Notes: generated by a model not told the origin, from the letters alone. Counted from the stretch's first letter, positions 25,152-34,663 are shown. The stretch is 43,698 nt of DNA from Chitinophaga sp. GbtcB8 (GCF_019091455.1 NZ_JAGXJN010000001.1:716036-759733); one strand, 5' to 3'. Numbers and translations: made by a program.

Positions 25152-25508
25152 CTTCGGGGACATTTCAGAAATATTACTGGAATGTCCCTTTTTTATTCCC
25201 TGAAAGGCCGTGTCCAGACTACATATCAGGCGAACGGCTTCGTTGAGGCGGGGTGTTCGATAATTGAATCCGTCAAAAGTCAATTTTTCGGGGTATATCG
25301 AACACACGATTTCACGTTTCTCAGTAATCGTTGCATTTTCAAACAGGTAATCCAGCCTGGAAACATTGTCTACTGCTTTATTTACTATATCATCTATTTT
25401 GCTTCTCTGAGCCGGAGTGTTCGATAATTGTGCCTCCAGGGAGTTTATTTCGGGCTGGTACTCTGCTTTTATTTCCCGGTATTCTGCGGCTGTAATTTCT
25501 TCTTTGAG
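25140..25508 (-). pseudogene. Serine recombinase C-terminal remnant
   Basis: These codons read AEYREIKAEYQ, a coiled segment, then REIVCSIYPEKLTFDGFNYR and LNEAVRLICSLD, ending in SPKVTP. This is the familiar C-terminus of large Bacteroidota serine recombinases (the IYPEKLTFDG block). The catalytic and zinc domains are gone. The last four codons, including the stop, lie in the tRNA-Lys acceptor end, as when such an element sits against a tRNA gene. Confidence 0.75.
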
Positions 25509-26411
25509 CATTAGCCAGTCGTTTAAATCCTTGTGGCCTTTGTAGAACTCACTCCGGTCTATATATTTATCCTGTTTGCCGATGTTCCATTCCAAAGCCT
25601 TCCGGGTGTTGTTAATGCCTGCTGCGTCCCGGTCTAAAGTCAAATGAATTTGTTTGTATTCTTCCATCAGTGGGCGACTCTTTTCAAAGAAAGAAAGGGA
25701 ATTAAGCACAAGGCAATTTGACAGTGGGGCCTCCATATTGCGGTTGATAGTTTGGAAAGACAGGAAGCTAAAAAAGCCCTCGAATACTACAAGATCATCA
25801 GACCGTTTGCCTTGTTGTAGGGTAACATCTTTAGGGGAACTACTGCCTTTAAAGTATTCGTTGCGCAGCTCATATCCTCCGGCATTGTTGGGAAAACCGA
25901 TAACGGTATGCTTCTTTCCATACAAAAGAAAGTCTACCTCTTGGCAAAACCGGCTGGCAATTTCCGGAGGGATACTTCTTTTTTCCAGGTAATCCAGCAG
26001 GGGTTGTTCCCCAAGGGAACGGGTATCACAAATGACAATCTTGCTTTCGGGGTTATCTTTCTTTTCACCAGCAAAAGAAACCGGGGCAGGATGCTGACTG
26101 CCCGAAATAGTGAGCGGATGAAAAGAAAAAGCCAGACCGGATTGCTGCTGCGATAAGCGATTCAGCAGGTCGCCAACCGTACAATTGAAATAAAGGGTTC
26201 CAAAGTTTACCAGGTTACCGCCCTTCCCGGTTCCGTGGTCGTACCATATATTTAGCTGCCGGTTTACTTTAAAGGACGACGTTTTTTCCTCCCGGAATGG
26301 GGATAAATACCAATAATCCTGGTTCCTTACCTTTTGGGGTTGATGGCCCAATGAAGCCAGGTAATCTACCAAATCAATCTGTTTTGCCTCTGCACATGTT
26401 AGTTTTTTCAT
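25140..26411 (-). CDS. Toprim primase-like protein fused to recombinase tail
   Basis: The first about 300 residues parallel the toprim protein at 10896-11813: AEAKQIDLVDYLASLG, EKTSSFKVNRQ, DHGTGKGGNLVNFG, toprim LDRDAAG, and RSEFYKGHKDLND. The last about 122 residues have a different ancestry (see 25140-25508). The start is the ATG at 26411; an in-frame start at 26465 adds an unlikely leader. The stop codon TAG lies within the tRNA-Lys repeat. The junction falls right where the paralog has its C-terminal tail, so the fusion probably arose by deletion. Confidence 0.8.
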   Translation of the reverse strand: MKKLTCAEAKQIDLVDYLASLGHQPQKVRNQDYWYLSPFREEKTSSFKVNRQLNIWYDHGTGKGGNLVNFGTLYFNCTVGDLLNRLSQQQSGLAFSFHPLTISGSQHPAPVSFAGEKKDNPESKIVICDTRSLGEQPLLDYLEKRSIPPEIASRFCQEVDFLLYGKKHTVIGFPNNAGGYELRNEYFKGSSSPKDVTLQQGKRSDDLVVFEGFFSFLSFQTINRNMEAPLSNCLVLNSLSFFEKSRPLMEEYKQIHLTLDRDAAGINNTRKALEWNIGKQDKYIDRSEFYKGHKDLNDWLMLKEEITAAEYREIKAEYQPEINSLEAQLSNTPAQRSKIDDIVNKAVDNVSRLDYLFENATITEKREIVCSIYPEKLTFDGFNYRTPRLNEAVRLICSLDTAFQGIKKGHSSNISEMSPKVTP

Positions 26412-26569
26412 ACACTCGTTTTTCAGGTTCACAATTAAGTATATACAAAAACGGCTTGTAAACAATTGCTAACAGATAGCAATCACACATTGGGCAAAGG
26501 CCGTTTTTTGTTCGCGGATGGGTGGCAAGGCAGCATGTAGTATCTTCGTAGACGGGTAGCTGCTGTCCG

Positions 26570-26920
26570 TCAATCTTCAGGGTAACCTTTGCGTTCCTCC
26601 TTGGGCATCTGCTTATTATTCTTGGAATGAATAATTGGAGAGCGTTTTTTCTTATGGCGCATGTACTGCATAACTTCCGACTTAAGGAAATATACCCTGC
26701 CTTCCTGACGTAAGTAGGGGAATCCTTTTTTCATCCAGTCTGTGAGGGTCACCAGGGAAATATCCAGTATTTCGGCAATCTGCCGCCGGGAGAGCAAGGG
26801 TTCATCTTCTGGTCTTGGCTCCTGCTTAAGCTGGCTAACGGCAGTGGCTAATTCTTCCCGCAGGCTTTCCTGCATCCACCGCCTAAAATCTTCCTCCTGT
26901 GGAAAAAACAAATTTTGCAT
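26570..26920 (-). CDS. Excisionase-like HTH protein, second copy
   Basis: This 116-residue protein is homologous to the product of 11825-12112. It has a FPQEEDFRRW N-terminus and an HTH_17 winged helix at residues 44-90 (LLSRRQIAEILDISLVTLTD, then MKKGFPYLRQEGRVYFLKSE). It has a longer basic tail. It lies 158 bp upstream of the second toprim gene and probably controlled the mobilization block of a now-reduced element. Confidence 0.85.
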   Translation of the reverse strand: MQNLFFPQEEDFRRWMQESLREELATAVSQLKQEPRPEDEPLLSRRQIAEILDISLVTLTDWMKKGFPYLRQEGRVYFLKSEVMQYMRHKKKRSPIIHSKNNKQMPKEERKGYPED

Positions 26921-26941
26921 GGTAATTCCATTTAGTTACCA

Positions 26942-26993
26942 CAAATATGAGCCTGTGTAGGAGAGGAAAACAAACCCCAACGAATTTGGGGTT
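26942..26993 (-). promoter_or_regulatory. Promoter of second HTH gene with hairpin
   Basis: On the minus strand TTTG (26971-26974), 21 bp, then CATATTTG (26942-26949) repeats the layout of the promoter at 12133-12164. An inverted repeat AACCCCAA/TTGGGGTT (26973-26980 with 26986-26993) overlaps the -33 box and could be an operator. Confidence 0.45.
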
Positions 26994-27163
26994 AACTAAA
27001 ACGAGGGTAAAACAGCCATCTTTTTTCTTGAACAAGGTAAATTCTGCACTGAAAACAAGCAATATGTTTTGATAGTTATTTAGCTCCTATATGATGATTA
27101 TTATTTTATATTTGAGGCAAAAAAATTACCATCTAAGAATCAATCATTTAGTCCCCCTGTACC

Positions 27164-27550
27164 ATGAAAAAGTTATCCCACTTTATTGTCCTGTTCTTTT
27201 CCATTATTTATCAAAATAGCCAAGCCCAAACAGACATATTACACGATTCCCGCGTTGATCCGCTTTTGAAACAAGCAGCTGCCGGACAGCCCGGCCTTGT
27301 TATATCCGGCAGAAAAGATGCAAGCAGGTATGTAAACATGGCGGTGCTGGATAGAAATCGCAAAACGCTCACATTGTTCACCTGTCATGGCAGCGCCTAT
27401 GATTCGGCACAATTACTTGATATTGAGTATACCATATCATTTCCAAGACCCTCGATCCTTTTGACTTTTATAAAGATTTTTGCCTGGAGAACCTTTCTTA
27501 CCTGGAAAATGCGGAGTCACAATTCCGGCAGTTGGGTAACGCAGCCTTGA
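27164..27550 (+). pseudogene. RHS-type protein, N-terminal piece before frameshift
   Basis: The first 22 residues form a signal peptide ending at SQAQ. The frame reads sensibly to about residue 93 (YTISF) and then becomes unlike protein. In the frame of 27532-29421 sense resumes at once (KTLDPFDFYKDFCLENLSYL), without a start codon. A one-base deletion in the T run near 27441-27446 would explain it. The gene is therefore a single secreted protein, 27164-29421, that is broken, programmed to shift, or affected by a sequence error. Confidence 0.65.
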
Positions 27551-29421
27551 AGGATACTTTCCATAACCGGCAGGTAGTATATAGTTCACTTCCGGTAAAG
27601 TCTGCCGCAAGTACCTTGCAAAAGGTAATGGCTATAGAAAGTTTGATAAAAAAACAATGCCTGCAATTGTATCTGTTTGATAGTAGGTCTCCTGCTCATT
27701 TGCTCCGCAACGATAGCTTTCTGCTCCGTAAATCCCTTGCCGGTAAAATGGTCAGAAAAAGGGATACAACTACCTACCATAATACTTATCTGTTCGGCTC
27801 GGCTGCCAAAATAGTGTTATACAAACAAAAACCGCAGAAAATGTTTGTCTATAACGGACAAGAGCATCTGATAGACAGCGTGCCCCTGAAACCGGAGAAA
27901 TACGCTACCCTGGTGAAAATCAAAGAGGATGTATTCCTGCTTTACCGGGGCTGGCTGGAGCTACAAAGCCAGCAAGTATTGGATGCCACACAGCAGGTGG
28001 AGAGCCTGCTGAACCGGCAGGATACCAGTTTATATACACAAACTTACCGGTTGGAAAACAAACGGCAGTTGCAACTTGCCATGTCTCAACTGAAGGAACA
28101 GCAAAATGTTGTTGAGCACAAAATAAGCGGTTTAATAGTTCCTGATCAGCAAATGGTGGAATATATGCTGAAGGATGCCTACCAGGATGCGCCTTCGGAG
28201 ATTTCATATTTACCGGGTCTCGGATTTGCCTACAGCATTTCTTATATACGTGGGCAGAAGGTGTATGAGCTGACAGATCACCGGGGCAATGTAATGGCTA
28301 CCATAAGCGATAAAAAGAAAGGGGTAGATGAAAATGGGGATGGTGTAGTAGAGTATTACAATGCGGATGTGGTAAATGCGAGCGACTATTATCCGTTTGG
28401 CGCATTAATGCCAGGAAGAACCTACAGTACAGGGAATAAGTACCGCTATGGGTTTAATGGGAAGGAGAATGATAATGAAATCAAAGGAGAGGGAAACCAG
28501 CAGGATTATGGAATGAGGATTTATGATCCCAGGATAGGAAGATTTCTGTCGGTTGATCCCCTGCAAAAACATTTTCCATGGTATTCACCTTATCAATATG
28601 CGGGGAATAATCCAATCAAATTTATTGATTTGGATGGATTGGAGCCAGTAAGTGTTGAAGTAAAAAATAATCAAATAATTTATACAGGCGGTTTTATCGT
28701 TAACACAGAGGACATTTATAGGATAACATTTCTTAATGTTATCCTTGGAATGAAGTTGCCAGATAATATAAATATTCCCTCAAATCCTTATGATGATGGG
28801 GATCCTTATAATAGAAGCACATGGGAAAAAGCATATCAAAACATTAATTACTTTTTCAAACACCATGCGCCTGCTTATTCCAGATCCGAAGCAGCAACAA
28901 GAACTATTCATAACGCTGTTATACAGAACTTATTTAGTGGAAATTCAAAGGACGCAGGATTTGCGATAGAGCAAATTGATAAGTCTGAGGATTATACATA
29001 TAGAAACTCACTGGCGCAAGATGGTATATTCTACGCAAATCTGCTAAGTGGTTTTAGATCTCTATTTACAAAACCAAAGTTTTTTTCTTCAGATCCACTA
29101 GTGCAGTCCACCATAAATTCAATAGAATCAGCGAACCCAGGATCAATCTACGCAGTTGAATCTATTATTAAAAACCCTATTACGAATAAAACAGTGACAG
29201 ATTTTGATATTGTCCTTGAAAAGCATATTATTGAAGTTACTGGAGGTAGTGGAAAGGGTAAACTGGCACAAATAAAGGAAAGAATCCAGCCTAGTACTAC
29301 AAAAGAGGTAGTATTATTCGGCCCTAATATAGGAGGCGCTGTAGAAAAAAGCTTAAAGAGCAATAACATAAAAGTGTTTAAAAATGTTGACGATTTAATC
29401 AAATACGTCACTCCTCAATAA
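27532..29421 (+). CDS. RHS repeat core protein with nuclease-like C-terminus
   Basis: This 629-codon frame carries the RHS-associated core at about residues 245-370 (YELTDHRGNVMA, YYPFGALMPGR, YRYGFNGKENDNE, DYGMRIYDPRIGRFLSVDP). The variable tip follows. Its last 100 residues contain DFDIVLEKHIIEVTGG and GKGKLAQIKER, which resemble a PD-(D/E)XK-type nuclease core with D-x-D and E-x-T. This is the layout of a polymorphic toxin. The annotated start is only where the frame resumes; the real start is 27164. A small gene 5 bp downstream is the expected immunity partner. Confidence 0.8.
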   Translation: MGNAALKDTFHNRQVVYSSLPVKSAASTLQKVMAIESLIKKQCLQLYLFDSRSPAHLLRNDSFLLRKSLAGKMVRKRDTTTYHNTYLFGSAAKIVLYKQKPQKMFVYNGQEHLIDSVPLKPEKYATLVKIKEDVFLLYRGWLELQSQQVLDATQQVESLLNRQDTSLYTQTYRLENKRQLQLAMSQLKEQQNVVEHKISGLIVPDQQMVEYMLKDAYQDAPSEISYLPGLGFAYSISYIRGQKVYELTDHRGNVMATISDKKKGVDENGDGVVEYYNADVVNASDYYPFGALMPGRTYSTGNKYRYGFNGKENDNEIKGEGNQQDYGMRIYDPRIGRFLSVDPLQKHFPWYSPYQYAGNNPIKFIDLDGLEPVSVEVKNNQIIYTGGFIVNTEDIYRITFLNVILGMKLPDNINIPSNPYDDGDPYNRSTWEKAYQNINYFFKHHAPAYSRSEAATRTIHNAVIQNLFSGNSKDAGFAIEQIDKSEDYTYRNSLAQDGIFYANLLSGFRSLFTKPKFFSSDPLVQSTINSIESANPGSIYAVESIIKNPITNKTVTDFDIVLEKHIIEVTGGSGKGKLAQIKERIQPSTTKEVVLFGPNIGGAVEKSLKSNNIKVFKNVDDLIKYVTPQ

Positions 29422-29426
29422 AGCAT

Positions 29427-29816
29427 ATGCAGTTTGCAATAGTAATAACAGATACATCATTTGATTTGGCTGATTTTATAAGAATTAATCAAGGACCATT
29501 TAGTTTTCAATATTCTGGTGTGTCTGAAATAGTTTATGAAGACACGCGGAAGAAGTATAGTCATATCTCAATAAAGAAAGACAATACTCTTTATGAGCTA
29601 ATGGAAGACGAAGAAAAAATGATTGTCGATAACTCATTTGAGTCCTTTAATATGTTCTTATTTATGTATTTTGAATTTGAAAATGCTAAACAGATTATAG
29701 GCAATATCCCTTTAGATAAAAAAATTCTTATTGATAATGATCACGGCTGTATTATGAATAGGGATTCATTTATGAAGACTAATAGTTATCAAGAATTCAT
29801 AAATACAAAACATTAG
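29427..29816 (+). CDS. Putative immunity protein
   Basis: This 129-residue acidic protein of unknown family has no signal peptide. It starts 5 bp after the RHS stop, the standard place for the cognate immunity gene of a polymorphic toxin. The assignment rests on position, size and acidity alone. Confidence 0.6.
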   Translation: MQFAIVITDTSFDLADFIRINQGPFSFQYSGVSEIVYEDTRKKYSHISIKKDNTLYELMEDEEKMIVDNSFESFNMFLFMYFEFENAKQIIGNIPLDKKILIDNDHGCIMNRDSFMKTNSYQEFINTKH

Positions 29817-29846
29817 GTCTAAGTATCTTTTGGCCTGCTGAGATGA

Positions 29847-29865
29847 GATAAGTATTTTACTTATC
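29847..29865. terminator. Hairpin after toxin-immunity pair
   Basis: The perfect 8-bp stem GATAAGTA/TACTTATC has loop TTT. It lies between the immunity gene and the convergent DUF1801 fragment. The A+T-rich stem makes it a modest terminator. Confidence 0.4.
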
Positions 29866-29893
29866 GCTTATAACAATATGTATTCTCCGCTTT

Positions 29894-30058
29894 TCAGGTG
29901 GCAATGTCACCCTTGTAGTAGAAGCTGGGACCGCCCCATTTTACCTCTTCAGTTATCGAAGGATCAACCTCCATGATCAATGACCGGATCGCCTGCATTT
30001 CCCGCTTCAGCGGATGATTGAGTCCGGAAAGAAAATCGTCTACTTTTTTCGATGTCAT
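29894..30058 (-). pseudogene. Truncated DUF1801 gene
   Basis: From the ATG at 30058 the frame reads VDDFLSGLNHPLKREMQAIR and ITEEVKWGGPSFYYKGDIAT, the N-terminal half of DUF1801, then stops after 54 residues. Family members run to 110-140 residues, and the missing half is not found downstream. An upstream extension of the frame to 30184 is unlike the family. Confidence 0.65.
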
Positions 30059-30206
30059 AACAAGATAATTGATGTGATGGCAATAGCCGGTATTGCCTGA
30101 TCGGATTAGAAAGGACAATGCGGGTGCCTGTCCTTTACCTTTTCGGCCCCAGGTGAAGACGAAATTAGAAGGACGGTCCGACAAAAAAATTTACAAATGT
30201 TGAGAA

Positions 30207-30227
30207 TCCCGGAATTATTTTCCGGAA
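30207..30227. terminator. Weak hairpin downstream of GH2 gene
   Basis: CCGGAA and TTCCGG pair around a short A+T loop, about 100 bp past the GH2 stop on the minus strand. There is no T-tract. The rest of 30185-30325 shows nothing else. Confidence 0.3.
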
Positions 30228-30325
30228 GTGATCCGGCTTAGTTGCATAGCGGTTATCCCCCCGATACGAGCGATGTGATATTTCTTTAAACGAGGGATAC
30301 TATTCTTATGGGACAAGGGAAGCTG

Positions 30326-32152
30326 CTAGTGATCCCCCTCATTCATCTTTTTTGATTCCTCTATCACCGCCTGGTTAATCTCCCTTATCCTCTCCCCCTG
30401 CATCTTTTCAACCTTCCTGTCATAAGTCAGCAGGCCATTAACTTCATGCTCCACATCTGTTGTTTGTGTGTAAATGGCCACGCTAAGGCCCCTGTATTTC
30501 ATAAGCTGCTCTACCTGCTCTAGTAAAAGAACATAGCGGTCTGTAAGTGCGGCCTGGGTAGGCTCATAAGCATACGCATTATTTTCAACAGGCCACATAT
30601 GCCCGCGGGTAAACAATCCAACACCGCCAAATTCGCCCAATGATGCTGCACGCTTATCATCCGGTACAGATGCGTGGTAGGGTCCTACATAAATATGAGT
30701 ATCTACATAATCCCCGTTTCCCGGATCGCCATAAGGTTTTTGATAGTCTGGATTATTATTAAACCCTGAATTACCGTTCACCAGCCGGGAGGGATCATAT
30801 GCTTTCACCCAATTAGTTATTTCTTTAACATCGAATGCGCCCCAGTTCTCGTTAAAGGGCACCCAGGTTATAATGGAGGGTGAATTGTAATGTTCATCAA
30901 TGATTGCTTTCAGCTCCTGGCGGAACTCTTTCCGGGTGACAGCTGTATCTTCATGCTGGTACCAGATAGCCGGCATGTCCTGCCAAACCAGCAGCCCCAG
31001 TTTATCAGCCCAATAATAAAAACGCTGCGGTTCGGTTTTCATATGTTTTCTGATAAGATTGTACCCTGCTTTTTTTGTGAACGAAATATCAGACTTCAGC
31101 GCTTCTTCGGTCGGCGCTGTCAATACACCATCCGGCCAGTAACCCTGGTCCAGAAGTCCCAGCTGCATAACAAATTTTCCGTTCAAAAGCGGCCTGACAA
31201 CACCGTTCAGCTTACCCAGCTTTATATCCCGCATTCCGAAATAGCTCTTTACTTCATCCGCAACACTGCCATCGGAATTGTAAAGTGTTAGCTTAAGATC
31301 ATAAAGAAAGGGCGTATCAAGCGACCATAATACAGGCTTTTCAATGGGCAGGTAGAAATAAGTGCCTGCCACTGCGTCAACCTGGGAAACGGTTTTATGG
31401 CCATCGGAAGCCACTGCTGCTATCTTATTTGCACCTTCACTGTTAACGAATACTTTTAATCGCCGGCCGTCAACGTCAGGAAGTAAGCGGATGTTTTTTA
31501 TATAATTGCTGCTTACCGGCTCCAGCCACACTGTTTGCCATATGCCTGAAGTAAAGGTATAGTCACCCCGCGGGCCATTTTTCCCTGAGGGTGTTCTCCC
31601 GTCATTCGGGTCATTTGCCGCAACAATGAGCGTATTTGAACCGCTTTTTAAAAACGGGGTGATGTTGAAATTAAATGCATCGTATCCTCCTTCATGGGTT
31701 CCGGCCTTTTTCCCGTTTATGAACACCGTAGTGTTATGGTCCACTGCGCCAAAATGCAGGATGATCTGTTTACCTTTCCAGGCTGCCGGTAGCTCAAATG
31801 TTTTTTGGTACCACATATTTATTTCCTGCTTCCGCCGGATACCGGATAAAAAAGATTCGGGACAATAGGGTACCAATACTTTTTCATGAACACCCTCAAA
31901 TGAGGCAGGCGCTTGCGGATGAAGGGCAACAGGCGCTCCCTTACCACCACCATAGTAATCCCATTTTCCATTCAGGCACATCCATTCGTCCCGTTGCAGC
32001 TGAGGCCTTGGGTATTCTGACAGCGGAACGGACGCCTGCATTGCGTCGTTTGTCCAAGGTGTGGGCAGCTGTGCATCCTGTGCGGAAACATTAAAATACC
32101 CGGTTATCAGTAAGATGATCAATAAGGTGCTACAATATTTATCAGATGTCAT
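30326..32152 (-). CDS. Glycoside hydrolase family 2 enzyme
   Basis: This 608-residue secreted enzyme has a signal peptide ending near SAQ25 and an N-terminal sugar-binding jelly-roll (NGKWDYY, WYQKTFELP, HFGAVDHNTTVFINGKKAG). A small immunoglobulin-like domain follows, then a TIM barrel with acid/base Glu435 in NENWG and likely nucleophile Glu507 in LGEFGG. This fits GH2 beta-galactosidase/glucuronidase-like enzymes, but lacks the C-terminal domains of LacZ. Substrate not fixed. It is preceded by a terminator of the upstream operon, so it has its own promoter. Confidence 0.88.
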   Translation of the reverse strand: MTSDKYCSTLLIILLITGYFNVSAQDAQLPTPWTNDAMQASVPLSEYPRPQLQRDEWMCLNGKWDYYGGGKGAPVALHPQAPASFEGVHEKVLVPYCPESFLSGIRRKQEINMWYQKTFELPAAWKGKQIILHFGAVDHNTTVFINGKKAGTHEGGYDAFNFNITPFLKSGSNTLIVAANDPNDGRTPSGKNGPRGDYTFTSGIWQTVWLEPVSSNYIKNIRLLPDVDGRRLKVFVNSEGANKIAAVASDGHKTVSQVDAVAGTYFYLPIEKPVLWSLDTPFLYDLKLTLYNSDGSVADEVKSYFGMRDIKLGKLNGVVRPLLNGKFVMQLGLLDQGYWPDGVLTAPTEEALKSDISFTKKAGYNLIRKHMKTEPQRFYYWADKLGLLVWQDMPAIWYQHEDTAVTRKEFRQELKAIIDEHYNSPSIITWVPFNENWGAFDVKEITNWVKAYDPSRLVNGNSGFNNNPDYQKPYGDPGNGDYVDTHIYVGPYHASVPDDKRAASLGEFGGVGLFTRGHMWPVENNAYAYEPTQAALTDRYVLLLEQVEQLMKYRGLSVAIYTQTTDVEHEVNGLLTYDRKVEKMQGERIREINQAVIEESKKMNEGDH

Positions 32153-32307
32153 GAAGTGAATTTAATTATTTCAAACCCGATTATCTATTTACTTGCTTAT
32201 TTATTTGTTTTTATTTTAGTATTACTCAGGTTAGCATCAGTAAAAAAAGGGAATAGAAGAATATCCTGATTATGGAAAAGGATAGCAAAATAAGGGAATA
32301 GCTTAAA

Positions 32308-32348
32308 ATAAAAAAAGGCATGTAACCTGCTATTCAGCGTTACATGCC
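32308..32348 (-). terminator. Terminator of SusC-SusD-GH31 operon
   Basis: The 10-bp perfect stem GGCATGTAAC/GTTACATGCC (32317-32326 with 32339-32348) is followed on the minus strand by eight T residues. It lies 80 bp past the GH31 stop. Confidence 0.8.
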
Positions 32349-32427
32349 TGGATAAACTATTCGTAAACCAACCTGTATGAAATTTCTTATTTTTTGAAGA
32401 AGCTGCGAAGCGTGCAGCGTTAATTAT

Positions 32428-34614
32428 TTATTGAACATCCGTTCTTAACACGCCGCTCTTTAAATCTATCGGGCCTGAATAGATCCGCCCGTTTTTAACC
32501 ACTACTGCCTTAACCTGGTGAATGTCTTTGTTAATATTGTATTTGCCCTGGTTAGCTATTAGATTAATTTTAGTCACCCCATTTTTTTCTGCTGCCTGAA
32601 ATCTGAGCAGGCAATAATCACCCTTTTTAAAACCCCAGCCTTCGCCGGCATCCCAATAAAGCTCGCCACTGGCTTTGCCCTGGCTGTCCAGGCATATAAA
32701 CAAGGTCAGCTGATCTATGGAAGGTTCGTTGGTATGCTGAATGATCTTTCCTGCAGGAATAATACTGCCGCCTTTGATCAGCAATTTCGCCTGGTATGGA
32801 TCTGAACCATCACCGTCAACAAGGCTTAAAGGTTCCCAGATCCCTTTAGGCAATTGCGGATCTTTGGCAAATGAAGGCACTACCAGCAAATTTTTTCCAA
32901 GCAAAAATACCTGGTCCTCTGCTCTTAGCTTTACATCGGCAGGATCGTCAAAAAACACGGGACACATTAAGGGTAAGCCGGTTTTATGCGCATTGTAGAA
33001 CAAGGTGTAGAGGTAAGGCAATAAACGATACCGCCGTTCAAGCGCTATCCGCGATGTTTTTTCAATGTCTGCACCAAATGCCCAGGGTTCTTTGTCATTG
33101 GTTCCGGCACAGGCATGGCCTCTTGCAAAAGGCATAAACACGCCAAAGCCCAGCCATTTTGCCCACAGATCAGGAGAAGTATTACCCAAAAAACCACCAA
33201 TATCAGGTCCGCTGAAAGGCTGGCCTGATAAGCCCAGCGTTATTGACATGGGCACGGAAACCTTCATGAATTTCTCATCAGCGTAATTATCTCCCGTCCA
33301 GGTGGCGGCATAGCGCTGTCCGCCAAGCAGGTTTGCCCTGGTTAAAATAAAAGGCCGTTTACCTGGTTTGGCATCCATAAAACCCTGCCGGGTAGCTTCT
33401 ACCATCAATCTGCCGTAAGCGTTATGATATAACAGGTGCGGCCCTGCCGGTAAACCGCCACCACCGCGATGCGGGGTGTTGTATGGCATAGTGCCCAGCC
33501 GCAGGTTTTGCGGTAGCTCATTGTCATTTACAGCAGGTTCATTCATATCATTCCAGATGCCATCCATATCGTTTGCCAGGAAGCTATGATACAAACCGGA
33601 CCACCACTGCCGCGTACGGGGCATGGTAAAATCCGGAAAGGCGCAGTCGCCCGGCCAAACTTTCCCGTGGTATTCTTTTCCCGTGGTGTCTTTCACCCAA
33701 ACATCCTTTGCCGTGCCTGATTGGTATACGGAATATGTGCTGTCGAACTTAACACCCGGATCGATCATAAAAACCGAATGAAAACCCTTTGCATGCAGGT
33801 CCGCATTTAATTGCTTAGGGTTTGGGAAATTGGTTTTGTTAAAAGTGAATACCCGGTAACCTTCCATATAATCTATGTCCATCCACACGGCATCACAGGG
33901 GATCTGTTTTAAACGAAAGGTGTCGGCAATTTCTCTTACCCTTTGTTCCGAACCGTATGAGAACCTGCATTGATGATATCCTAAGGCCCACCTGGGCGGC
34001 ATCTCAATAGTTCCGGTTAATTCGGCCAGTCCTTTCAGCACATCCTGCGGCGATTTGCGGTCGATCACAAAAACACGGAACAAGGCGCCTTCTGTATTAA
34101 ATTCAATTTTATCATTGTTAGTGGTCAGCGCTGATTTCCACGGACTGTCAAAAAGGATCCCAAAAGCAGTTCCATCTTTTCTAACGCCTAAAACCCAGGG
34201 GTGGGTTTGATAAAGGCGTTTGCCATCATCTGTTCCATAAGCACCATTATCAGTGTTCCAGAGTTTAATGGTTTGGCCGTTCCTTAACAGCGGGCCGGTT
34301 ACTTCACCGCCGCCATACAGGCTTATGCCGCCTTGTAAATGAACACTGGCGCTGGCCTTGCCATTTGTTAAGAAAAATTCAGGAACAATGTTCCAGTTTG
34401 CCGGCACAGCACCCTGTATGGCAGGGGCGCCTTTCAGCATGAGCGATGGTGTTTTGGAAACATCAAACCCCGCCGGTATAAACGTAACGATTGAATTACC
34501 TACAAGGCCCGACCGCTGAACCGGGATCTTTTGCGCCTGTGCTGCGGAGCAGATAAGAATTGAAAGGACAAACAGGTAACACTTTGACAAGAGAGTCATG
34601 AATTGAATGTTCAT
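32428..34614 (-). CDS. Glycoside hydrolase family 31 alpha-glucosidase-like enzyme
   Basis: This 728-residue enzyme has an N-terminal signal peptide (to about AQA27) and the GH31 barrel. The nucleophile is Asp356 in GIWNDMNEP, and the acid/base Asp is in AATWTGDN near 436. SGPDIGGFLG is another family block. GH31 includes alpha-glucosidases and alpha-xylosidases. It is the third gene after SusC and SusD, and would trim oligosaccharides in the periplasm. A 12-bp hairpin lies directly before the start; Met6 (34599) is an alternative start. Confidence 0.92.
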   Translation of the reverse strand: MNIQFMTLLSKCYLFVLSILICSAAQAQKIPVQRSGLVGNSIVTFIPAGFDVSKTPSLMLKGAPAIQGAVPANWNIVPEFFLTNGKASASVHLQGGISLYGGGEVTGPLLRNGQTIKLWNTDNGAYGTDDGKRLYQTHPWVLGVRKDGTAFGILFDSPWKSALTTNNDKIEFNTEGALFRVFVIDRKSPQDVLKGLAELTGTIEMPPRWALGYHQCRFSYGSEQRVREIADTFRLKQIPCDAVWMDIDYMEGYRVFTFNKTNFPNPKQLNADLHAKGFHSVFMIDPGVKFDSTYSVYQSGTAKDVWVKDTTGKEYHGKVWPGDCAFPDFTMPRTRQWWSGLYHSFLANDMDGIWNDMNEPAVNDNELPQNLRLGTMPYNTPHRGGGGLPAGPHLLYHNAYGRLMVEATRQGFMDAKPGKRPFILTRANLLGGQRYAATWTGDNYADEKFMKVSVPMSITLGLSGQPFSGPDIGGFLGNTSPDLWAKWLGFGVFMPFARGHACAGTNDKEPWAFGADIEKTSRIALERRYRLLPYLYTLFYNAHKTGLPLMCPVFFDDPADVKLRAEDQVFLLGKNLLVVPSFAKDPQLPKGIWEPLSLVDGDGSDPYQAKLLIKGGSIIPAGKIIQHTNEPSIDQLTLFICLDSQGKASGELYWDAGEGWGFKKGDYCLLRFQAAEKNGVTKINLIANQGKYNINKDIHQVKAVVVKNGRIYSGPIDLKSGVLRTDVQ

Positions 34615-34620
34615 TTAAAA

Positions 34621-34649
34621 CCAGCTGCCCCGTACTCCGGGGCAGCTGG
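34621..34649 (-). promoter_or_regulatory. Strong hairpin between SusD and GH31 genes
   Basis: A perfect 12-bp GC-rich stem CCAGCTGCCCCG/CGGGGCAGCTGG (34621-34632 with 34638-34649) has a 5-base loop. It lies 6 bp upstream of the GH31 ATG on the minus strand and is followed by TTTTAAATG. It could attenuate transcription into the enzyme gene or stabilise the susCD message. Confidence 0.6.
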
Positions 34650-34663
34650 CATATAGTGGTGTA

